Made by a program: the position numbers and the translations under genes. A DNA stretch of 64,000 nucleotides, from NCBI RefSeq assembly GCF_001995215.1, contig NZ_MUXN01000002.1:408453-472452 (forward strand), read 5' to 3'. Positions 42,568 to 53,600 of the stretch are shown piece after piece (position 1 is the stretch's first letter; every line of letters starts with the position of its first letter). The notes beneath the pieces are model-generated. The model made no database searches. It saw nothing but the letters and a program-made list of their open reading frames with translations, and was not told where the DNA came from. Source of the DNA: Amycolatopsis azurea DSM 43854 (lineage in GTDB: Bacteria; Actinomycetota; Actinomycetes; Mycobacteriales; Pseudonocardiaceae).

Positions 42568-42590
42568 GTTGCGAAAGAGGCTTTCGCAAC
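42568..42590. terminator. Second hairpin between convergent operons
   Basis: GTTGCGAAAG (42568-42577), three bases, CTTTCGCAAC (42581-42590): a perfect 10-bp stem sharing GCGAAAG with the preceding hairpin. It lies 39 bases beyond the end of the minus-strand thioesterase gene. Confidence 0.6.
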
Positions 42591-42628
42591 ACGCCATCTT
42601 TGGCTTACCCCTCATTATGAACCACGCC

Positions 42629-43384
42629 CTAGGCCGACCTGGCCGGCGCGAAACCGGCGAGTTCCGCCACGAGCAGCCGAAGCAGTGCGTCTGGGGAAGA
42701 ACTGAAGTAGAAATGCCCACCCGGCAGGATTTCGGCACGGAATCGTGCCGAGGTGTGCCTGCTCCATGATTGGAGTTCGGTGGTGCCGACGTCGGGATCG
42801 TCGGCACCACCGAACGCGGTGACCGGGCAGTCGAGCGGTGGGCCGGGCCGGTGGACGTAGGTCTCGGACACGGTGAAGTCCGCTCGCAGGACAGGCAGCA
42901 TCATCCGGAGGAAACCGGGATTGTCCAGCACGGTCTGGGGAGTTCCGTCCAGTTCGCGCAGCCTGGCCACGAACTCCCTCTCCGGGAGGTGATGGATCTT
43001 CCTCTCGCGCATCGGCAGATGCGGCGCACGGTGGCCGGAGACCAGCAGCCTGGCCGGCGGCCGTCCCGCGTCACGCAGCCGCCCAGCGGCCTCGAACGCG
43101 AGAATCGCGCCCAGACTGTGTCCGAAAAGGACTGACGGGAGATCCGGCTCTATTCGGGGCAGTACTTCGCCGATCGCCTCTTCCAGTGTTCGCGGCGCCC
43201 GGTCCCGCAGCCGCTCACCATGTCCGGGCAACTGCACCGGGCAGACCTCGATGTACTCGGGCAGCGTCCGCGACCACGAGGCGAACATCCTGGCGTCACC
43301 ACCGGCGTGGGCCAGGCAGTACAGCCGGACGGTGGCGGTGCCCGCGCGTGCGGGCGCCCGCCGTTGCCTCCGGGGCCCGGTCAC
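42629..43384 (-). CDS. Type II thioesterase
   Basis: The 251-residue alpha/beta hydrolase is a stand-alone editing thioesterase for NRPS/PKS lines. Features: YCLAHAGGDARMF near the N-terminus, nucleophile elbow FGHSLG (Ser about residue 94), Asp in GGADDPD and catalytic His in PGGHFYF. Such enzymes remove wrongly loaded or stalled groups from carrier domains. None of the locus 2 synthases has its own TE, so it might also take part in product release. GTG start overlaps the stop of the dehydrogenase (GTGA). Last gene of the core operon. Confidence 0.9.
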   Translation of the reverse strand: MTGPRRQRRAPARAGTATVRLYCLAHAGGDARMFASWSRTLPEYIEVCPVQLPGHGERLRDRAPRTLEEAIGEVLPRIEPDLPSVLFGHSLGAILAFEAAGRLRDAGRPPARLLVSGHRAPHLPMRERKIHHLPEREFVARLRELDGTPQTVLDNPGFLRMMLPVLRADFTVSETYVHRPGPPLDCPVTAFGGADDPDVGTTELQSWSRHTSARFRAEILPGGHFYFSSSPDALLRLLVAELAGFAPARSA

Positions 43385-44520
43385 GAGGTGCCGCCGAGCA
43401 GGGCGCCCGCGATGCCGTGCAGAAGGACGTTGGACGTCCCCTCGTAGATCTTTCCCGCCTTGGCGTCGCGGTAGAACCGCTCGGCCGCGTATTCACGGGT
43501 GTAACCGTTTCCGCCCAGGACCTCCAGCGCGCGGGAAGCCGCCCGTTCGGCGACCTGCGACGCGAAGTACTTCGCCATCGCGGACTGTCGCAGCCGTTCG
43601 GCGAGATCCGTGCCTGCCTCGACCACGCGGGTGACCTCGTAGAGCAGGGCTCGTGCGGCGGCGATCTCCGTGGCGATGTCGGCGAGGGTGAACTGCACAG
43701 CCTGGAACCCGCTGATCCGCTTCCCGAACTGCTCCCGTCGCCTGCTGTAGGCCACGGCCTCGTCGAGTGCACCTTGTGCGAGGCCGACCTGCTGCGCGGC
43801 GATGCCGATCCGGCCGATGTCGAGTGCGGCGATCGCCACGCCTTCGCCGTTGCCGACACCGCCGACACACTGCTGAGGGCGCACCTCGACGTCCTCCAGG
43901 AGGACGTCGGCGGTCGAGGCCGCACGCACCCCGAGCTGTTCGGTACGCGGCTCGATGCGCACGCCGGGTGCGTCCCGTTCGACCAGGAAAGCCGACCAGC
44001 CATGACCTTCCGTGCGGGCGAAGACCAGGAACAGGTCTGCTTCGGCGGCATTGCTCGTCCAGCGTTTGCGGCCGTTGAGCAGATAACCGTCGCCCTTGGC
44101 GGTCGCCGTGCTGGTACCCGCGAAGGCGTCGCTACCCGCGTTCTCCTCCGACAGCGCGAACGCCCCGATCTGCCGGGTGGCCAGCAGCGGAAGGTACCGG
44201 CGCTTCTGGTCGCCGCTGCCCTGCCGGAGCAAGGTCGCCACGATCAGCGCGTTCTGCACGTCGACGCCGACGGCGACACCCGGGTCGACCCGGGAGATCT
44301 CTTCGATGGTCACCATCACCCGCGACAGGCCGCCGCCCTGGCCGCCGTAGCGGGTCGGGGCTTCGACGGCCATCAACCCGGCGTCGAACAGCCGCTGCCG
44401 CAGCCCCGGGTCCAGCCGGGCGGCCCGGTCCATTCCCGCGGACAAGGGCGCGATGTGTTCGCGGGCGAAGGCGGCGACGTGATCCCGCCAGGCTTCGTCC
44501 TCGGGCGTCAGGGCACTCAT
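43381..44520 (-). CDS. Acyl-CoA dehydrogenase-like flavoprotein
   Basis: The 379-residue FAD protein has the full acyl-CoA dehydrogenase fold: the helical N-terminus, the middle-domain FALSEENAGSDAFAGTSTA and KRWTSNA, and LGGNGYTREYAAERFYRDAK near the C-terminus. The catalytic Glu is in KIYEGTSNV (about residue 365). It sits directly after the final synthetase module (ATGA overlap) and before the thioesterase. In caerulomycin and collismycin assembly a trans-acting flavoprotein works with the Cy-containing synthase during pyridine ring formation; this gene is the obvious counterpart. A free acyl-CoA substrate is less likely in this context. Confidence 0.88.
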   Translation of the reverse strand: MSALTPEDEAWRDHVAAFAREHIAPLSAGMDRAARLDPGLRQRLFDAGLMAVEAPTRYGGQGGGLSRVMVTIEEISRVDPGVAVGVDVQNALIVATLLRQGSGDQKRRYLPLLATRQIGAFALSEENAGSDAFAGTSTATAKGDGYLLNGRKRWTSNAAEADLFLVFARTEGHGWSAFLVERDAPGVRIEPRTEQLGVRAASTADVLLEDVEVRPQQCVGGVGNGEGVAIAALDIGRIGIAAQQVGLAQGALDEAVAYSRRREQFGKRISGFQAVQFTLADIATEIAAARALLYEVTRVVEAGTDLAERLRQSAMAKYFASQVAERAASRALEVLGGNGYTREYAAERFYRDAKAGKIYEGTSNVLLHGIAGALLGGTS

Positions 44521-47500
44521 GCGCGAGCCCCTTCCACGAGCAGCGCCAGGTCTTCGAGGGTCTGGGACACGTAAAGCTCGCGCAACGGAACCGAGACGCC
44601 CCAGCGCGACCGCAGTATCGTCATCAGCCGCATCAGATGGGCCGAGTGCAGACCCAGCTCGGCGAACCGGTCGTGCCTGCCGATCTCCCCGGCCGCGACG
44701 AGTCCGGAAAGGACGGTCGCCAGCTCTTGCTCGATGCCGGTACGAGGCGGGACATGCCCATCGCGGCCGCTGATCTCCAGGCCGGGCAGCGCGTGCACGT
44801 CGATCTTGCCGCCGACGGTGGTCGGCAGGTCGTCGAGAACGCCGATCGCGGCGGGCACCATGTGCTCGGGCAGTTGCCGGGAAGCGAACGCACGCAGCTC
44901 CTCGGCGTCCAGATCACCTTCGGCGGGGACGGCGTAGGCGACGATGCTCGCCGTGCCCGAACCGTCCGGCCTGGTCGTCGCCACCACCGACCGCACTCCC
45001 GGGTGGCCGCGGAGCACGGATTCGATCTCGCCGAGTTCGACGCGGTGGCCGCGCACCTTCACCTGGCCGTCGCCTCGGCCGAGGTACTGGAGAGCGCCGC
45101 CGGGCAAGGCCCTGGCGAGGTCGCCCGTCCGGTAGAGCCGTGCGCCGGGCGCGGCAGGCTCGACGCCGAACCGCCGCGCGGTCAGCTCGTCGCGGTCATG
45201 GTATCCGGCGGCGACGGCGGGACCGGCCACGCACAGTTCGCCGCGTGTGCCTTCGGGTACCGGACGGCCTCGCTCGTCGAGCAGGTAGATCCGCTGGTTC
45301 GGCAGCGCCCGGCCGATCGGCAGCGGCGCGTCGTCGCGGACGTCGCCGTCGGTGATCCGGTGGTAGGTCGACACGACCGCGGCTTCGGTGACGCCGTAAA
45401 GGTTGTACACCTGGGGAGCGGAGTCGCCGTGGCGGTCGAACCAGGTACGGACCGGCGCCGAGTGCAGCCGGTCGCCACCGATGAAGATCCGCCTCAGCGC
45501 CAGTTCACCGGGAGCCCTGGCCTCCGCCTCGGCGAAATGCTCGAACAACGTCGGAGTCTGGCTGCAGACGGTGACTCGTTCTTCGCGGACCAGCGCGAGG
45601 AACTCGTCCGGCGCCCGGACCGTCCACTGTGGAACCACGACGAGCCGGGCGCCGTTGCCGAGCGCGCCCCAGATCTCCCAGACCGAGTAATCGAAGGCGA
45701 AGGAATGGCTGAAGGTCCAGACGTCGTCGCCGTCGAAACCGAACACCTCACGTCCGGCGGCGAGCAGGCTTTGCACGTTCCGGTGGGTGACCACGACCGC
45801 CTTGGGACGTCCGGTCGAGCCGGAGGTGTAGAGCACGTAGGCGGCCGAATCCGCGTCCGTTTCGACAGCGGTGACGACACCCGGTGTGCTCAGCACCGTT
45901 TCGTCGAGGACGAGTACCGGGATCGTCGTGTCCGGTACCCGGCCGGCGAACTCCGCGGTGGTCACGACGGCGCCGGGCCGGGCGTCGGCGACCATGCCGG
46001 CCAGCCGGTCGGCCGGGTGCTCGGGGTCGAGCGGGACATAGGCCGCGCCCGTCTTGAGCACCCCGAGGATCGCGGTGACGAGAACGGCCGATCGGTCGAG
46101 GCAGAGTCCGACGCGGTCGCCCGGGCCGACGCCGAGCGCCTGCAATCGTGCCGCGACCGCGTCGGAGCGGCTGTCCAGTTCGCCATAGCTGTACCGGTGC
46201 CCACCGAACGAGAGGGCCTCGGCCGAGGGGTTCCGCCGGGCGTGCCCGGCGAACGTCGCGGGCAGCGTGGCGGATTCGACCTCCAGCGTCGCCGAGCCGG
46301 AGATCGGGCTCGCGGCGGCCGCGCCGGGGGAGAGCTCGCCGAGGGTGAGCTCGGGGCGGTCGACCATACCCTTCAGCACGTCGCGCAGCTGATCGCAGAA
46401 GCGTTGCGCGGCAACGGAGGAGAACCGGCTCCGGTCGTAGATGACCCGCAGCGGCATGCCGTCGCCGGGCATGATCACCATGGTGATCGGATAGTGCGGC
46501 CTTCCGTCATACCGCATCCCGGTCAGCTTCATGCCGGTCTCTTCCAGCGCGAAGTCCGGCATGGGCATGTTCTCGTAGGACACGCTGCTTTCCAGCAACG
46601 GCACGTCCAAGGGCCTGCCGAGGACTCGCTGGACGTCGAACAGGGGCATCGTGGTGTGCTCGCGGACCGCCGCGATGTGCACTTGGAAGTCCTTCAGCCA
46701 GGACAGCGCGGCGCGGGTCGGCTCCAGTACCTCGCGGACCGGCATGGTCGCGATCAGCGGGCCGAGAATCGTTTCGGCGCCGCGGAGTTCGGCGGGCCGG
46801 TGGGCCATGGTGAACCCGCACGCGACGTCGTTGGTGCCGTAGTAGTGCGACAGCACGATGAGCCACGCGCCTTGGACGATCGTGTTGAGGGTCAGCTGGT
46901 TGACCCGTGCCAGCTCACGCAGGCCCGGTTCGAGGTCGGTCAGCATCAGTTCGACGAAACCGTGGCTGGGCTCGCCGTCGGCGGGCGGCTCGCCGCCGAG
47001 GAAGAGCGGTTCGGGAGGTTCGAACCCGGCCAGTTCACGGCGCCAGAATTCGAGGCTGTCCGTCCCGTCCCGGCCACTCCACCACGCCACGTAGTCCCGG
47101 TACGGCCGCATGGGGCGGAAATCGACCTGATGGCCGAGGCACTCCGCGCGGTAGGCGGCGATGAAGTCGCTCACCGCGAGCCCGAACGACCAGCCGTCCA
47201 TCAGCAGATGTGACAGGCGCCAGGCGAAGATCCAGGTCTGGGGTTCGCTGCGGATCACGGTGATCCGCATGAGCGGCGCCTTCTCCGGTTCGAAGCCCTC
47301 GATCCGTTCCCGGTCGAGCCAGGCGTCGATCTTCTCCTGCTGCTCCGCCACCGGGATGTGCTGCCAGTCCAGCACTTCGAGGGGGAGTTCGGCGGTCCCG
47401 TGCACGACCTGCAGCGGCAGGCCTTCCGGCCGCCAGTGGAACGACGTGCGCAGGATCGGATGCCGGTCGACCACCTGCTGCCAGGCCCGCTGGAACGCCG

Positions 47501-47693
47501 CGGTGTCCAGGGTGCCGGCGAAGGTGAGGAGAAGCTGCTCGATGTAGACGCCCGCCTCAGGACGTTTCAGCTGTTCGAACAGCAGACCCTGCTGGATCGG
47601 GGCGAGCCCGTAGACGTCTTCGATGCCTTTGCGGCTGCCGGGCGTGGTCCCGGCTGCTGGGGTTGAGCGCACGGTCGGGCTCTCTTTCGTCAT
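44517..47693 (-). CDS. NRPS module C-A-PCP
   Basis: The 1058-residue final module of the bipyridine-type line. C domain, about 25-450: the active motif reads SHLLMDGWS (about 162), so the first His of HHxxxDG is Ser while the catalytic second His and Asp are kept. A domain, about 475-955: LYTSGSTGRPKAV, NLYGVTEAA, YRTGDLARA, TTVGGKIDV; hand-read code D-Y-W-S-F-G-L-V-V-K, not a canonical leucine code although leucine is the residue used at this point in caerulomycin assembly. PCP, about 985-1055: ELGLHSAHL, with Leu in place of the usual second Gly. No TE, reductase or other release domain follows. ATG 47693 overlaps the PKS-NRPS stop (ATGA). Confidence 0.85.
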   Translation of the reverse strand: MTKESPTVRSTPAAGTTPGSRKGIEDVYGLAPIQQGLLFEQLKRPEAGVYIEQLLLTFAGTLDTAAFQRAWQQVVDRHPILRTSFHWRPEGLPLQVVHGTAELPLEVLDWQHIPVAEQQEKIDAWLDRERIEGFEPEKAPLMRITVIRSEPQTWIFAWRLSHLLMDGWSFGLAVSDFIAAYRAECLGHQVDFRPMRPYRDYVAWWSGRDGTDSLEFWRRELAGFEPPEPLFLGGEPPADGEPSHGFVELMLTDLEPGLRELARVNQLTLNTIVQGAWLIVLSHYYGTNDVACGFTMAHRPAELRGAETILGPLIATMPVREVLEPTRAALSWLKDFQVHIAAVREHTTMPLFDVQRVLGRPLDVPLLESSVSYENMPMPDFALEETGMKLTGMRYDGRPHYPITMVIMPGDGMPLRVIYDRSRFSSVAAQRFCDQLRDVLKGMVDRPELTLGELSPGAAAASPISGSATLEVESATLPATFAGHARRNPSAEALSFGGHRYSYGELDSRSDAVAARLQALGVGPGDRVGLCLDRSAVLVTAILGVLKTGAAYVPLDPEHPADRLAGMVADARPGAVVTTAEFAGRVPDTTIPVLVLDETVLSTPGVVTAVETDADSAAYVLYTSGSTGRPKAVVVTHRNVQSLLAAGREVFGFDGDDVWTFSHSFAFDYSVWEIWGALGNGARLVVVPQWTVRAPDEFLALVREERVTVCSQTPTLFEHFAEAEARAPGELALRRIFIGGDRLHSAPVRTWFDRHGDSAPQVYNLYGVTEAAVVSTYHRITDGDVRDDAPLPIGRALPNQRIYLLDERGRPVPEGTRGELCVAGPAVAAGYHDRDELTARRFGVEPAAPGARLYRTGDLARALPGGALQYLGRGDGQVKVRGHRVELGEIESVLRGHPGVRSVVATTRPDGSGTASIVAYAVPAEGDLDAEELRAFASRQLPEHMVPAAIGVLDDLPTTVGGKIDVHALPGLEISGRDGHVPPRTGIEQELATVLSGLVAAGEIGRHDRFAELGLHSAHLMRLMTILRSRWGVSVPLRELYVSQTLEDLALLVEGARA

Positions 47694-50600
47694 CGCTCGA
47701 GGTCGCTTTCGAGAGTGCTCAGGAACGCGGCCAGCTCACCGGAGCCGAGGTCGGCCAGCGGGAAGTCGGACGTCTCGTACCGGCCGGCGCCGGCTCCGGT
47801 GCAATGCGCGGTGAGGGAGTCGACGGCCGCGGCGAAGGCTTCGGCGACCGCGGCGATCCCCTCGGGGGAACCACTGTGGCGCCAGGAAAGTCTCAGCTCC
47901 CCGCCGATCAGCGCGGAACCGACCTCGGCGAGGGTTCCCGCCGCGGCGTGTCCGGTCGACGGCCCGGCGAAGGTGCCGAGGAACAGCGGCCCGGCCGCGG
48001 GCGACCAGTCGTGATCGACCACCTCACGCAGGTGCACGTGCGGACCTTCCGAGACCGTGCCCGCTGCTTCGCGGTAGCCCCGCTTGACGTCGGCGAGAAG
48101 GTCGTCGAGGTCCCCTCCGGGGGCGGACAGCGTCCTGGATTCCACGTACCTGCCGGCCGAACCGTCGAGCGCGAAGTCACGGAAGGACCGGTCCACGGTG
48201 AGGGAAGGGGAATCTCCCGGCCACTCGCGCAACGCGAGCGCGAGCGCGGCCGTGAGCGCCTCGCCGAAGTCCAGGTGATGGCTCGCGAACACGGCTTCAC
48301 GGAACGCGCGAACGGTGTCCGCGCCGAGCACGGTGACCAGTTCGCCGTCGAGCGGGACCGAACCGGCTCCGGTGGGCGCGGCCGCCGCCGGGGCGTGGTT
48401 CCGCGACCAGTCCAGGAAACACTGCGGCCGCGATTCCCACTCCACGCCGCCCCGTTCCGCCAGCCCGGTCGCGGCGTGGGCGAGATCCGCCAGCAGGACC
48501 CGCCAGGACGCGTCGTCGAGCACCGCCGCCGAACCGACCCAGATCAGCCGGTCCCGTTCGTCGCCGGTGGTGACGTGGACGAGTTTGGCGGGGACGGCCG
48601 CGGCGAGGTCGATTTCGCCCGCCAGTTCCGTGACGATCTCGGCGAGCGCGCCCGGCCGGGTGACGGCAGGCAGGCCGGAGAGGTCGATCTCGGCCACCTC
48701 CGGGCCGGTCAGGGCGTCGAGCAGGCCGGGGGTGCCGTCGTCCAGCGCGCCGAGCCGCAGCCGCAAGGTGGTGTGCCGGGCGGCGACCTCCCTCAGCGCC
48801 TGTCCGGCCCGGCCGGCGTCGAGCGACGTCTCCACCGAGACCCAGCTCACCGCGTTCGCTTCGACCAGCGTGGTCTGCGCGGCCGTGAGCGGTACCGCGT
48901 CGGCGTCGGTCACCGCCGTGGCCACCGTCGCGGCCCGGCGGGCGAGTTCGAGGAAAGTGGTGCTCTCGAACAGATCCTGCGGGCGCAAGCGGAGGCCTTC
49001 GGCGTCGGCCCGGCTGACCAGCTGGATCCCCATGATCGAGTCGCCGCCCAGTTCGAAGAAGTTGTCCTCGGGTCCGGCGTCGTCCAGGGAGAGCACCTCG
49101 CCGGCGAGGGTGAGCAGACGTCCGAGGATCTCCTGCAAGCCCGCCTCGACCTCGGTCGCCGCGGCGGCGTGCCCTGTCCGCTCGGGGGCAGGCAGTGCGG
49201 CCCGATCCACTTTCCCGTTGCCGCTCAAGGGAAGCTTGTCCAGCACGATCAGGTCGGCGGGGATCAGGTAGCCGGGCACCGTCCGGGACAGGTGAGCGCG
49301 GACGGAGTCGAGCAGCGCCGTCTCGTCGGTGCCCGGTTCGGCGGGAACCAGGTAGGCCACCAGCCGTTGCTGGGTACGCGACCCCAGCGCGGTGGCCACC
49401 GCCGCCGTCACCTCCGGGTGCAGCGCGAGCGCGTGTTCGACCTCGCCGAGTTCCACCCGGAACCCGCCGATCTTGACCTGAAAGTCCTCCCGGCCGAGGA
49501 ATTCGATCGCGCCGTCGGGCAGATAGCGGCCGAGATCGCCGGTGCGGTAGAGCCGCTCCCCGGTCGCCGGGTGGACGAAGAACGACTCGGCGGTGCGCTG
49601 TTCGTCGTTCCAATAGCAGGCCGCGACACCGATGCCGCCGATGTAGAGCTGTCCGGCCGTCCACACGGGAGCGGGTTCGAGGCGATCGTTGAGCACGTGG
49701 AAGGTCTGATTGCGCAGCGGGTAGCCGTAGGGGATCGACGTCCAGTCCGCCGGGACCGCTTCGACCGGGTAGTGGATCGACCAGATCGCCGCCTCGGTGG
49801 CGCCGCCGAGGCTCATCACCGTCAGGTCCGGGGCGAGCGCGCGGGCCCGGTCGGGCAGCCGGACCGGGATCCAGTCGCCGCTGAGCATCGCGAGCCGCAG
49901 GGGCAGCGGGGTGCCGTCGCCCTCCAGATGGGTCACCAGCATCTCGAAGAGGGCGGGCACGGAGTTCCACACCGACACACCGTGCTCACGGACCAGTTCG
50001 AGCCACCGCGAGGGATCGCGGCGGGCCCCGGGTTCGGGCAGCACCAGTGCGCCGCCCGCGCCGAGGACCCCGAACACGTCGAAAACGGAGAGATCGAAAC
50101 TCAGCGACGAAAGACCGAGCACCCGGTCCTCGGCCGTGATGCCGAATCGCTCCACGACGTCCACGAGGGTGTTGACCGCGGCGGTGTGCGTCTCCGCGAC
50201 ACCCTTCGGGGTCCCCGTGGAGCCGGAAGTGTAGATGACGTAGGCGATGTCGTCCTCGCGGGCCGGACAGGTCCAGCCCGCGACGTCCTGGTCTTCCTGA
50301 TCGTCGAAAGCCAGGTCGTCGAAGAGCACTGTGTCCACTTCGGACGGCCAAGCGGCCCCGCCGTCGACGACGACACAGTCCACACCGGCGGCCTCGATCA
50401 GCCACTCCCGGCGGCTGTCGGGCAGCTCCGGGTCGATCGGCACGTAGGTCGCGCCTGCCGCGGAAACGCCCGCCACGGCCACGATCTGCTGCCAGCCCTT
50501 CGCCAGGCCGACACCGACGACGCTGCCGCGGCCGAGTCCTCGTGCGGCCAGTGTCCGCGCCAGGTGCACGGCCCGGCCGGAAAGCTCGCCGTGGCTCACC

Positions 50601-53600
50601 GTCTTCCCGGGCGTGATCACGGCCGGCCGCGAAGAGAGAGCCGGTTCGGCGCCGACCGCGAGCAGCCGCGCCGCCAGGGACCCGGCGGGGACGTCGCCCG
50701 CGGTGTCGTTGACCCGCTGCCGGAGTGCGAGCTGCCATTCGGGCAGCGGCACGGTGGGCGGCCGTCGCCAGCCCTCTTGGGTGGTGAGGGTGGCCAGAAG
50801 TCCTTGGTAGGCCTCGAACATCTCGGCCATCATGTCGTCGGGGAACAGTTCGTCCACGGCGTGCCAGGCCAGCTGAAGCACTCCGCCGAACTCGAGGACG
50901 AAGTGGTCGATGGTGACCTGCGGGGTCTGCGAGATGAAGCGGGCCTGCTCACCGAGCCAGTCCACCGGGGACGGCACGCTCGCCGGGTCCTTCTCGGTCG
51001 AGAGCGCGCTGGTGAACACCACCGGCATCACCCCGCCCGCGGTGTCCCGGCGGACGCGGTTGAGCTCCCGCAGGATGCGGACGCCGCTGACGTAGCGGTG
51101 TTCGAAGTCCTCCCACGCCTGCCGCTGGATCTGCGTGACGAGGTCGCCGAAGGTGTCCAGTGACCGGGTGTCGACCTCCAGCAGTTCGAAGGACGCGAAC
51201 TCGCCCACGGTCGCGTCGACGTCGTGGTGCAGGGGAAGCCGGTTGACCGCCGTGAAGTTGAGCGTGAAGTGCTGGCTCTTGCTCCACCGGGAGATGACCG
51301 CCGCATAGGCGGCGACGAGCACACTGGACGGCGTGACGCCGTGCTCACCGGCCTGTTCCTTGATCCTGGCCCAGACGTCCGCGTCGAGATTCGCGTGCCG
51401 CCGCACGAACTCGGGACGGGTGAGCTCGCCAGGGGTGACCGCGGTGGGCAGTTCGGGCGCGGCGGGCAGCCGCTTGACACGGTCGCGCCAGTAGTCCAGG
51501 GAACGTTCGTAGAGCGCGGTCTTCTGCAACGCCTCTTCGGCGAGCACGTAGTCCCGGAAGGACAGTTCCGGCGGGGCCGACGAGCTCGCCGGGTCCGCGT
51601 AGAACTCCCGCCACGCCGGAAGCACCTGGTAGAAGAAGCTGGCGACGTCGGCGCACAGCAGGTCGAAGCCGATGTGCGTGCGGAGCTTTCCGTCACGCAG
51701 GCGGCTGACCCGGACCTCCCACAGCGGCCAGGTGTCCGCGGGCCGCACGTCGGCGGACATCCGCCCGGAAACCTCGGCCAGCCGGGCCGTCGCGGTCTCC
51801 TCGTCGCTTTCGCGGAGATCGAGGACTTCGAACCGGTAGTCGGGGACGTCGGCCAGTATTCGCTGGCGGCCGTCGGCGAGTACGACGATCCGCAGCATCT
51901 CGTGCCGCCGCACCACCTGCTGCCAGGCGCGTTCGAGCCGGTCGAGGTCGAGTGTGCCGCTGTCGAACTCCAGGTACAGGTGCGGGGCGACCCCGCCCAT
52001 GTCGAAGCTGCCGAGCCTGCCGATCCACTGCGCCTGCTGCATTTCGGTCAGCGGGAACGGCTCGTGGCGGCGATCGGGGGCGGGGACGATGGAGGGAAGT
52101 TCTTCGGCGGGCGTGGTGTCCGGGTCCTGTGCGGCGAGCAACTCGGTCAGCGCGGCGACGTTCGGCGCGGCGAGCAGCTGCGCCGGGGTGGCGACCCGGT
52201 GCAGGCGGCCGCGCAGCCGGTTGAGCATCTGCGTGGCGAGCAGCGAATGGCCGCCCAGCTCGAAGAAGTTGTCGTGCACGCCGATCGGGCTGAACCCGAA
52301 GAACTCCTCCCAGAGGGTGGCGACGCTGCGCTCGAGATCGTTTCGCGGTGCGGTGTAGGCGGTCAGCAGGTGCTCGGGCCGGGAGGACGTCTCGGTTTCG
52401 TCGGTCTCGGGTGCCGCGGGGGTGTCGACGACGAGCTCGGCACCGGCTTCACCCCGGGGTTCCACCCAGTACCGCTTGTGCTGGAACGGATAGCCAGGCA
52501 GAGAGCTGCGCTGTCGCGGGGCTTCGAGGCGCGTCCAGTCGACGTCCGCGCCCGCCAGCCACAGCCCCGAGAACCCGGCCAGCAGCGTCTCGGTGTCGGA
52601 CCGGTCCTGATCCGGACGGCGCAGCGTGGTGACCACGGAGGCGACGGGGTCGACGGCCTGCCTCGCGAGCGTGCCCAGCGTGTTGCCGGGGCCGACTTCC
52701 AGCAGCACGCAACGGCCGATCTTGGCGGCGACACCGACCGCTTCCCCGAACCGGACGGGACGGCGCATGTGCGTGCCCCAGTACTCGGGATCGGTGGCCT
52801 GTTCGTCGTCGATCCACGTCCCGGTGACGGTGGAGACGAACGGGAGACGCGGCGCGCGGAGCTCGGCGTCGCCGACCAGTTCGGTGAAGGGCGCGACGAT
52901 CGGATCGATCATCGCGGAGTGGAACGCGTGCGAAGTGTGGAGCGGCCTGGTCGACACACCCTGGCCGGCCAGCTGCTTCGAGAGCGCGTCCAGTGCGTCG
53001 TGCGGACCGGAGACCACGCACAACCCCGGGGCGTTCACCGCGGCGACGGACAGGTTCGCGGGCAGCACGGGCAGGACGTCGGCCTCGTCGGCGGCGACCG
53101 AAAGCATGCCACCGGCCGGGAGTTCGCGCATCATCCGGCCGCGAGCGGCCACCAGCCGCAGGACGTCCGGCAGGTCGACGACCCCGGCCAGGGTCGCCGC
53201 GACGAATTCGCCGAGACTGTGGCCGACCATGGCGTCGGGCACGACACCCCAGGCGGCCAGCTGCTTGGCCAGCGCGTATTCCGTGGTGAACAGCGCGGGC
53301 TGGGCCAGCGAGGTGTCGGCGAGCCGCCGCGCGGCTTCGTCCGGGTCGGCGTCGGCGGGCGGGTAGAGCGCGGCGAGCAGACCGGTGCCGAGCAGCGGAT
53401 CGAGGATGGCGGCGCACTCGTCCACGGCCGCGCGATAGACGGGCTCACCGCGGTAGAGGTCCGCGCCCATGCCCGGGTACTGCGTGCCTTGGCCGGGGAA
53501 CAGGAAGACGATCTTCGGCGGCGCCGACGGTGCCGCCGAACCCGCCACCCTGGCGGGGTCCGCGCCTTCGAGCAGCGCGGCGGCGTCCTCGGTACCGGAG

